Source: Sporothrix humicola
Taxonomy: Eukaryota; Ascomycota; Sordariomycetes; Ophiostomatales; Ophiostomataceae
Direction: 5' to 3'
Assembly (NCBI GenBank): GCA_021396245.1
Contig: WNYE01000059.1
Span: 62,001 to 126,000, forward strand
Length of the DNA: 64,000 nt
A program made the translations under genes and the position numbers. The notes under the pieces were generated by a model that was not told the DNA's origin, did not search any database, and was given only the letters and a program-made list of their open reading frames with translations. Below, piece by piece: positions 56,326-64,000 of the stretch (position 1 is its first letter; the number at the start of each line of letters is the position of its first letter).

Positions 56326-56844
56326 AGGAGGTGTTCATCCTCTTGTATATAGCAACTTCATTGTGTCTTGGCGTTTGGGTTGGAAATGGGGTCAAAAAAT
56401 TGGAAGGCAAAAGATTGCATTTTGGCATTATCACAGCATAGAGTTGCTACAATGCATCTCATAATTAGCATAATGGGTGTTCAAAAGTATTGCTGTTAGT
56501 TCTCTTTGGTATATTAATATTAACTACTGATTGTTTCCTAGGTTGGTTTTAGAAGATCATGAATTTTATTTATTTTTATTTTAAGTTTTGCTTTGTTTTG
56601 TTTTCGTTTTTCTTCTACTTTTTTTTTTTTTTTTAAAAAAAAAATCCGCGCAAGCATCAAATCATCAAAATCAGTAAATGTATCCAAGATGTGAATAAAT
56701 TGTCGAAGTAAATATATAGTGTACATAAATAATTAAAACGCCCATATTTCCAATATGTCCCCTAGATAAACTGTAATACCAAACCCATATCATCTTCAGA
56801 TACTCGTTTCCCCGTTCAGCTCGTTCACTTCAATTTCTCGTCGA
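56326..56844. other. Convergent AT-rich spacer with a T16-A10 tract
   Basis: 519 bases between facing stop codons, strongly AT-rich. A run of 16 T followed directly by 10 A lies at about 56619-56644. Polyadenylation signals for both genes are expected here. No ORF of interest. Confidence 0.6.
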
Positions 56845-59800
56845 CTAGTTAAGCTGGCTGTGCCCCGACTTGGGCGAGCCCGTCAATTCAATCTTGTCCA
56901 CCATGTTGAGCACGAACCCGGCCGGCTTCTTGATCGTGCTGGCCGCCTCGGCTGCCGCTGGTGAGCCCAGCAGCGTGTCACCGCCCAGAGTCCCGCGCCG
57001 ACCGGAACGCCGCGACGTCAGCGACGCCGATGTCGACGTATTGGTCGACAGCGAGTCGTTGGAGATGGTCTTGGTGGGTGTCTTGTAGGTGGACGCCAGC
57101 GTGCGGATCGGCGTGACGGCCGCCTTGGTGGGTGTCGTGGGCATGGCGGCGGGTGTGCGCGTGGGCGAAGCTGGCGGTGCAGCCGCAGCAGCAGGCTTGG
57201 CCGGCATGGAAGGCATGTTGGACACATAGGGCGCCACAACAGGTTCTGGTGTCTTTGTGGCTCTGGTAGGAGCAGCAGGTGGCGGTGACTTTGCAGCACC
57301 TGGCCGGCTCATCAGCACTCGCGCCAGAGCAGCCGCTGTAGCCAGTGTCTCCCGTTCTTCGGCAGCCTTGGCACGCTCCTCCGCTGTGCGACTGCGCCTC
57401 TCGTTCACGGACGACATGTTGAGCGGCGACGGCATGCTGCCTGCCTCCATCCAGCCCACGTCCACGACCTTGCCCTTGTTGTTATTGTTGATTGGGACGG
57501 CCTGCGCCTCGTCTTCGTGCACATCCTCTTCGCCAAACGTTGCATCATCATCCTCGTAGTCGTCATCATGGGCATCCAGCATCCACGGCTCAATAGCCTT
57601 TGTCGACAGCAGCCGCTTGGATTCGGCCAGGGCCTCGTGCAGTTGACGTAGCTGCTCGTCTTGGCGGTCAATGATGCTGGGCGGAATGGGCGATGAGAGT
57701 TCGGGAGGGGGAGGCAGTGCACGATACTGCTCGTTGGAGGTAGTGGTGGTAGTATCTTTGTTGGGGCTTGTTGTTGCAAGCGGGGAGCGTGAACGGTAGG
57801 ACTGGTATGGGCGCTGCATTACAGGGGGCGGTGGTGGTGCTGACAGGCCTCCGGCATCGTCGTCATCGACAGTGTGGTCGTGGTCAAGGTCAGTGTTGAT
57901 GCTGTAGTCATGGGGATCCACGGACTGGCTGAGGTTGCCAATGTCGACTTCATCGTCTTCCCGCTCAACCTCGGCGTTGACAACACGAAGCTGCTCGCCG
58001 CGAGGCATGGTGAACATGACCTGGACCACACGGTTCTGCACCGCTTTCTCGACATCCCACTCATCCGACTTTCCACTTCCGTCACGGCGGCCGGCTGCAA
58101 TGTTGCCAGAGCCAGAAGGCCCACCAGATCCTGTGCCTTGGCCGATGCCATGACTATAGCCGTGCATGGACCCAATACTGGCTGTCCGACCACCACTGCG
58201 GAGAGCGCCTACAGCGGTGTTTTCTTCCTCGCGCAGCTCGTCTGCCTCCCAATCGGAACGGCCCTGCTTACGACGAAGCAGAGTGGCGTGGGCCATATCG
58301 CGGTAGTTGGGGCCTTGTTGAGCGCCCGTACCCATACTGTTGTTGGCAGCATCTAGAGAGGTGTCTGTTTCATTGTTTGCGTTGGCCGGAGAGCCTGAGC
58401 TGAAGATGCGCATGATGCTTCCCATCCATGTACGACGGCCCTTTTGTTTGCTGGGGCTACCCGTGAGCACATCGTTCTCGTCGTCTTCGCTGGCATGGCG
58501 ATGGTGGTAGGCAGCTCCTCCGACGGCACCAGCAGCCATCACACCGGCTGCACCGCCATACTCGTGAGAGCTCGGCCCAAATCCAAGAGGCGGAAGTGTT
58601 GGGGGCGCATTCAGGGCATACGTGGGAGTGCTGGCACCCGCACGGCCACTGCCAATGGTGTTGGCACCTCCGGATCCCTCCGCGCTGCTTCCATTTCGGT
58701 GTCCCTTTCCATACAACAACTCCGGTCCCTCATAGCGAAGACTGCGGAAACCAGACTGGGCCGTGTTGAAGCTTGCAGAACTTGAATCGCTGTTGGATGG
58801 CTTGTTGTTCAATGTACCAGGGACATTTGTATAGGCGCCATGGCCTCCGTGCCGTGAGCGAGAGCTTGTTGTCCTTGACAGGAAACTGAACGCGCTGCGG
58901 TCAGACAGGTTGCTGCCCGTGCGGGCCTCATCATCGCCTCCACCCCAACCAGCCACGCCTGCAACAGCTCCGGCGGCGGCGGCAGCGGCATTGCCTAAGA
59001 AAGTACCCCGAGTAGGACTGCCACCGTTGCTTGTCTTGGACCGCATACTGAGCCGACGGCTTGTGCTAACAGGCGAGACACGGCCACGTTGTGTTTGGCC
59101 TGGGGCAGGCGACACCGAGGCAGCAATTGCAGCGCCAGCTCCTGGGGCGGGTGGTGAGAAGAGGAGATCTTCGATTTCAAGCCCTGAAACCCACTCCTGG
59201 ACGTCACGGTCCTGCCCGACCTTCAACGGACCTGCACCAGTACCAGATCCATCGACAACGCCCAGGTCGGCACCGCCCATCATGCCGCCGTGCATGCCAC
59301 GAGAGGGGCCGCCTCCAGCCTCTGGGCTGGGTGTGTTCCGCACAAAAGGATTGAGGTTGACCGTGTTGGGGCCAAAAGTACCGGCATACGCTGAGCGCAT
59401 AGGGTTGGCGGATCCAGCGTGTACAGATTGCGTACTCGGCGTGAGGAAGGGATCTGTGAGCTCTTCAGTCTCGGGGCTAATGGACCGGCCCGTCGACCCG
59501 GCAGTCCCCACTTCGGCCCGCTGCTTGCCCTTCTCCATGCCGTTATCGTCATCTTCTTCGTCAGCCTCGTAGATGGGGTGAATGCCGTTCGTGCCGTTGC
59601 CTACAGCGGCATTATTGTTATTCCCCAGCGCCAAGAAAGATTCATAGTCGTTGATGGTTGTTGGCTGGTACAGGCCTCGTGCGACATTGCGTGCCGGCTT
59701 GCGCCCGCTTGAAAAAGCAGGTCCAGGCATACTAGGTTCCTCACCGGCAAGATTGGGAGATTGGTAGCTGGGGAAGGCAGGGCTCGACTTGGCTCCACGA

Positions 59801-61551
59801 AGAGTCTCGAAGCCGAGCGAGCGCCGGCCAACATTGTAAGGATCATGGCCGCCAGTGTAGAAGCCCAGTCCATCCCGTCCATTGCCCCAGCCAAAGGGCA
59901 GGCCGCTACCGGTGTTGCTTTCCAGCATTTCATCATGGCCATGCAAGAATTGCTGGTGGTCCTGGGCGAGAGCACGGACAGCCTCGTTCCGACGACGGCG
60001 CTGACGGCCGCGACGGCGATAGTAGCGAACCAACAAAGCAATAATGAGAATGGCGAGCGGGATACCCAGACCCAGACCAACACCAAGGCCAATCTTGGAG
60101 CTTGACGTGGACGATTTGGAGCCCTTTGTTGGGGCGGTCGAAGAATCGTAGGCTGGGTTCGTGTAGTCCTCTGACCATGTGAGGCTTGTAAGGTTGTAGA
60201 ACATGAGGCCATTCCCGCCGGAGGACTGCCTGCGGATGAGTTTAGCTGACGGTGTAGAGCTGGAAATATTATAGCCGCCGTACACCATCATGACGTTGCC
60301 AGGAAGCAAGGCTGCACCGTGACCGTACATGCCAGTTCCTGAAGGCTGTGTTGTCGGGATAAACCACTGCCACTGCCCGTAGTTGGGGCCCATCTCCAGG
60401 ACGGCCAACTGCGGATCGGCGGCCTGGGTGACATCGCCGACCCAACCACCCAGAATGATCAGTGAGTTTCCATCTTCACTCAAGACGGCCGAGTGTCCGG
60501 AGCGACTGTCTGGTGCGGCTGTAGTTGTGGAAGAGCTATCTTTTCGCACGACTGCCAACTCATTGTTCCCTGCTGACGCTGAGGATGGGTTGACGATGGA
60601 GACGAAGGACCAAGCCTCTTCTGGCAGGCTCCAGATGGCTGCTGTGCTCATGTTGACAAAGGCCGTCTCAGTATGGCCACCCAGAACGACACTGTTCACC
60701 TGTTGGGTGACAATTCCCGAACGGTTTGACTGGGATGAGGAGAGTGTCGTGAATGTGAAGCCGGCTTCGGCGATCGGCGGGCCTTTACTTGAAACAATCG
60801 AGGGTGTATACGAATTGCTCGATGGAACAAGCTTAAGCATTTTGTTGGAGTAAGAGGCACTGCCCTGCCAGTTGGAGGCGGTGATTGAGGTTGCGCTAGC
60901 GGCCGCAGATGTTGCCGTCGAAGAGCCACCTCCTGTTGTCGGACACATGCCGCCATAGATATAAAATGTCGAGTTGGACATGGTTGGCGCAATCTGGTTC
61001 GAGAAGGCGGTGCTGCTGCCGAGGAACCACGGCCCAGACTGTGAGGAGGACAGGGACACTGAGCTGCTCGTCCATTCTGCTGATGACGATGACGGGTTGT
61101 AGGTCCAGACTGTGGCCTGACTGGAGCTACTTGATGAGCAGTCGCCTGCATAGACAAATATGGAGCCATCTGAGCGGACGGCGGGTGTGAAAGTCGTTGC
61201 CGTATTTTCTTGGCCACTGTTTGCAAGGAAAGGGACACCTGTTGTCAGGGTCTTGATGCCGTCGGTCGAAGAAGATGAGAGGGTAGAGGAGATGTTGAGA
61301 GAGAGGAACTCGACCTGGCCGCTGGCGGAGGCCGAGAAGAGGTATATGACGCTCGAGTTTGCGCTCGGGACGAGGATGGAAGTCGGAGTATAAGGAAAGA
61401 CGGCCGGTGTCGAGGAGGATGAGGATGCTGCCGCAACACGTGGCAGAAGTTGTAAAAGTGCTGCGAGAAGCACTGCTTGAGGTGCAACGGCCATTGGCTG
61501 ACCGCGACCGAGAACGAGGCCACGAAGGCGGCCATCCGGGGTTGTTGCCAT
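56845..61551 (-). CDS. Kelch beta-propeller membrane protein with very long cytoplasmic tail
   Basis: Single frame of 1,568 residues. From the first ATG the hydrophobic stretch lies at about 20-42. Starting at Met20 (base 61494) gives a canonical signal peptide, MAVAPQAVLLAALLQLLPRVAA. The ectodomain (about 45-480) is Ser/Thr-rich with kelch or galactose-oxidase-like strands: GSIFVYAGDC, STFYIYGGMC, NSVVLGGHTE, NSLIILGGWVGD and NVMMVYGGYN. One membrane span follows at about 486-507 (IGLGVGLGLGIPLAILIIALLV) with a basic stop (RYYRRRGRQRRRR). The remaining 1,060 residues are disordered, rich in Gly/Ser/Asn/Pro, with acidic patches and an Ala/Pro/Thr-rich end closing GSPKSGHSQLN. Kelch-TM-long-tail proteins of this kind occur across filamentous ascomycetes, and I know of no firm function. 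A role as a wall or surface receptor is inference. Confidence 0.8.
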   Translation of the reverse strand: MATTPDGRLRGLVLGRGQPMAVAPQAVLLAALLQLLPRVAAASSSSSTPAVFPYTPTSILVPSANSSVIYLFSASASGQVEFLSLNISSTLSSSSTDGIKTLTTGVPFLANSGQENTATTFTPAVRSDGSIFVYAGDCSSSSSSQATVWTYNPSSSSAEWTSSSVSLSSSQSGPWFLGSSTAFSNQIAPTMSNSTFYIYGGMCPTTGGGSSTATSAAASATSITASNWQGSASYSNKMLKLVPSSNSYTPSIVSSKGPPIAEAGFTFTTLSSSQSNRSGIVTQQVNSVVLGGHTETAFVNMSTAAIWSLPEEAWSFVSIVNPSSASAGNNELAVVRKDSSSTTTAAPDSRSGHSAVLSEDGNSLIILGGWVGDVTQAADPQLAVLEMGPNYGQWQWFIPTTQPSGTGMYGHGAALLPGNVMMVYGGYNISSSTPSAKLIRRQSSGGNGLMFYNLTSLTWSEDYTNPAYDSSTAPTKGSKSSTSSSKIGLGVGLGLGIPLAILIIALLVRYYRRRGRQRRRRNEAVRALAQDHQQFLHGHDEMLESNTGSGLPFGWGNGRDGLGFYTGGHDPYNVGRRSLGFETLRGAKSSPAFPSYQSPNLAGEEPSMPGPAFSSGRKPARNVARGLYQPTTINDYESFLALGNNNNAAVGNGTNGIHPIYEADEEDDDNGMEKGKQRAEVGTAGSTGRSISPETEELTDPFLTPSTQSVHAGSANPMRSAYAGTFGPNTVNLNPFVRNTPSPEAGGGPSRGMHGGMMGGADLGVVDGSGTGAGPLKVGQDRDVQEWVSGLEIEDLLFSPPAPGAGAAIAASVSPAPGQTQRGRVSPVSTSRRLSMRSKTSNGGSPTRGTFLGNAAAAAAGAVAGVAGWGGGDDEARTGSNLSDRSAFSFLSRTTSSRSRHGGHGAYTNVPGTLNNKPSNSDSSSASFNTAQSGFRSLRYEGPELLYGKGHRNGSSAEGSGGANTIGSGRAGASTPTYALNAPPTLPPLGFGPSSHEYGGAAGVMAAGAVGGAAYHHRHASEDDENDVLTGSPSKQKGRRTWMGSIMRIFSSGSPANANNETDTSLDAANNSMGTGAQQGPNYRDMAHATLLRRKQGRSDWEADELREEENTAVGALRSGGRTASIGSMHGYSHGIGQGTGSGGPSGSGNIAAGRRDGSGKSDEWDVEKAVQNRVVQVMFTMPRGEQLRVVNAEVEREDDEVDIGNLSQSVDPHDYSINTDLDHDHTVDDDDAGGLSAPPPPPVMQRPYQSYRSRSPLATTSPNKDTTTTTSNEQYRALPPPPELSSPIPPSIIDRQDEQLRQLHEALAESKRLLSTKAIEPWMLDAHDDDYEDDDATFGEEDVHEDEAQAVPINNNNKGKVVDVGWMEAGSMPSPLNMSSVNERRSRTAEERAKAAEERETLATAAALARVLMSRPGAAKSPPPAAPTRATKTPEPVVAPYVSNMPSMPAKPAAAAAPPASPTRTPAAMPTTPTKAAVTPIRTLASTYKTPTKTISNDSLSTNTSTSASLTSRRSGRRGTLGGDTLLGSPAAAEAASTIKKPAGFVLNMVDKIELTGSPKSGHSQLN

Positions 61552-64000
61552 CGTAGGTGGATCGGATTATGACGTGGTCGGATGGATAATCCACTGCTCC
61601 GTGCTCAACGGCGTCCGACAGGAACGGAACGGATTCAACCGTGAATCAACGCTGTGTAATGGTCGAGAAAGAAAATAGATGCAAAAACAAATGACGAAGC
61701 TAGTAAGGACTGGAGTAATACAAGCAAACACAAAAACTGGGTGGATGCAGCTGTCGCCGGGTCGTTACATGATGCAGTGGTCGTGCTTCGAGGGTCGTCG
61801 ATGTTTTGTTGCTATTGTTGTTGACTGTCCGCTGTTTCTCTAGAATCACCACCAGATCGTACTCTTACAATCCAACGGCAACTATCGACAAAGAGACTCC
61901 GGCCCGGTCTCGCGATGGCAAGCGCACAACGCTCTCTCGCTCTCCTCGACAGACGCTGGCTGGTCGAGTTCAGCGGCGCATCGCTTGACTGTTGAGAGGA
62001 CCGAAAGTGCTTGCAAGAAAGAAAGCTGCAAAGAAGACAAGCGGAAGGGACAGACAGCAAGTGAGAAACGAGGTCGAAGGATAAACGGTTGAAAAGAGTC
62101 TTGCGAGCAAAGAAAGGCAAAAAAAGAAAAGAAGCGAAAAGGATGAATATCCAAGAATGAGGATTAACTGAAAGCAAATAAGATCGACTGTGTGTGTCGA
62201 GGGGCCTACTGGGACCTGTGGACTATGGAGCAGCAGGGATAATAATAGAGAGGGTGATATGAAGAGCGGGACAGACGGCAAGGTGAGGTGCGAGGTCTGG
62301 GCCATGCAGATTCGAGAGACAAGAGGGACAAGAGACAAGAAACACAGAGAGACAGAGACACAGAACGAGGTGAGGTTCGAGTCGGGCGGGGCGTGGAGAA
62401 CTGGAGCAGATGGGAAGGAGCTACGACGTGCAGGGGGTGTGTCCAGAGCCCAGACAGAAAGGGAAGGACGATGGCCAGAGCTCCAGGATCGTGCCTTCTG
62501 CGGAAAAGACAAGGTTACGAGTATCCCAGGATGCGCAAGAGCCATCTGGCGGCGTAGCGCCAAGAAACAGAAGGCACGCCGCAAACACGCAAAGAAAGAG
62601 AGAAAAGAGAGCAAGAGACACATTGGAGTGGGGCATGGCTATTTGCTGGACCTGTGACGACAAAGAGGGAAAGAGCGGAGAGTGCGAGGTTGCGAAATGG
62701 AAAGGACGGGGTTTGTTTTGATACGCTGTTGCTAGGGCGACAATTGGTGGGGCCGCGAATTGGACCAATCACATAGCACGGACGCGATAAGAACAGGCGA
62801 TTCTACGATTTCACAGTTGAGCTTTGGGGCATTTTGGGGCGATTTCGGTATGACAGATAGAGCCTAGCAAAATAAATAGGGCAAGAGGGGAAAACCTAAA
62901 TAAACTCATAAAAAAGCAAAGAATCCTCAAACGAAATAGAGACATGCAATAACGAAAGGCGAAAGCAACGTCGAATAGTTCCCATTTTCGAGAACAGCCC
63001 CATGTCGGCGCAATTTGAATTTCAATAGTCCCGACCGTGTATGCACGCAGCGGCGCAGAACACTGAAAAGGGAAGGGAGAAGATGAGAGACGAAATGAAA
63101 AAGACGAAAATGAGAAAGAAAAAAAAGAAAAGGTGAGAGAAGGAAAATAAATACAGAGCGTCGCACAAAGTACAAAGTAAACACACAAAATAAAGCCGAG
63201 CCACCTGCAAGTACCCGACTAGAGCGTCACAAGATCTGTGAGAGGATGACTGTGTCGGAACGACGGGTGAGAAAAGTACCACAAGATCGATTGTCAAACT
63301 CTTTATCAAAACAAAACACAAAACTAAAGAAAGATACAGCCAACTCGAGTAAGAGAGAAAAATAGAAATTAAAAAAGTGTGTGACCACCAGGCTGATGTG
63401 AGCTGAGAAACAAAACGAAACAACAACCATCCGCAGCCTGTGAGTGGTTCCGCGTCTTTCCACTGCCGCAGACTGCTCTCCCGTGGTGCGCGTCTTTTTG
63501 ATATTTGCATCTCTTGGCCAGTTGCCAAGGTGAAGAGAAAAGAAAAGGAAGAGAGACGAGAAAATAAGGACCGAAAAGCAAGCAAAATACAAGAAAATAT
63601 TGAACGGTAACCAACAAAAAGCAACAAAAGATGCAGCAACACAGCTGATGTGAGGCTTTGATCTCCCTCGACATGCAGGTCTCTCTTTTTCATCACTTTG
63701 CATATATCACTCTGCCACCGAGACATTCGATATTTGAGGTCCCAGCATTGGACCCTTCTTTCTTTTCTAGGGATCAACATGCATCTGGACCGTGCTCTGC
63801 CCTCGGAGCGCCACCGTATGCTGCAAGGTGGAAATTGGCTAGGATGTATCCAGAAGTGTCCAGGGATTCACTCCACCAGCTGTCAACTGTGGCGTCCGAG
63901 CTTCTTTTCCTCTTTCGATGTCAATCAAAAAAATCCTCACAGCCCCTGCCGCCTCACTTCGTCGTCCATCCTCCGCCTCTCGTCATTTTACTCCTCTCCC
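61552..64000. promoter_or_regulatory. Upstream region of the kelch gene; right edge of window
   Basis: No supported gene. Bases 61980-62710 and 63050-63660 are purine-rich on +, so they are pyrimidine-rich toward the kelch gene. From about 63880 the + strand turns C/T-rich, which suggests the leader of a + strand gene beyond the window. ORFs on the - strand here (for example 63022-63780) are translations of polypyrimidine and have no domain. Confidence 0.4.

Noticed and set aside
1..64000. Biosynthetic cluster, intact transposon or CRISPR array
   Set aside because: The genes are unrelated housekeeping functions on both strands. No transposase, reverse transcriptase, long terminal repeats or spaced repeat arrays were seen.

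Overview
This window is nuclear DNA of a filamentous ascomycete (Pezizomycotina, most likely a Sordariomycete). The evidence is short introns (50-96 bases) with GTAAGT-type donors and CTAAC/CTGAC branch sites, GC-rich coding exons between AT-richer spacers, and proteins with long Ser/Gly/Gln-rich disordered extensions. The fungal set present is Vps17, Mef2, Met2, Tho2, a WSC wall sensor and a GRAM/VASt protein. The large spacers and low-complexity tails would suit Ophiostomatales (Sporothrix-like), but that is only a weak guess.

Layout. 1-1028 (-) is the N-terminal part of VPS17, which runs off the left edge. It is divergent from MEF2 (1707-4479 +). A transcription-type cyclin (5021-5914 +) converges on a MIT/coiled-coil protein that may be an Atg38 relative (6118-8158 -). 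A 2-kb divergent spacer leads to a GRAM-VASt-TM sterol transfer protein (10200-14866 +) with a 788-base intron. A Pho84-type phosphate:H+ symporter with a 320-residue extra tail (15339-18179 -) and MET2 (20595-22334 -) follow. MET2 is divergent from the giant intronless THO2 (23878-32061 +). A DUF300/TMEM184-type membrane protein (32957-34951 -) is followed by 6.1 kb without a recognisable gene, then a WSC-domain wall sensor (41091-42956 -), then 11.9 kb without an intact recognisable gene. The right end has a membrane-anchored PI-PLC-X-like phosphodiesterase (54904-56325 +) converging on a kelch-ectodomain membrane protein with a 1,060-residue cytoplasmic tail (56845-61551 -), whose upstream region fills the rest.

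There is no operon-like organisation, no biosynthetic cluster, no intact transposon, no CRISPR array and no tRNA or rRNA that I can support. The genes are independent housekeeping and membrane functions: retromer sorting, mitochondrial ribosome recycling, transcription cyclin, possible autophagy, ER contact-site sterol transport, phosphate uptake, methionine synthesis, mRNA export and wall-integrity sensing.

The parts most worth a second look are: a hidden 72-base Ser/Thr exon inside a 796-base intron of the WSC gene; three CACGTG sites within 180 bases upstream of the phosphodiesterase gene; a thioredoxin-like relic lacking the CxxC site in the large spacer; the long tail on the phosphate transporter; and kilobase-scale purine/pyrimidine strand asymmetry upstream of genes that follows gene direction.
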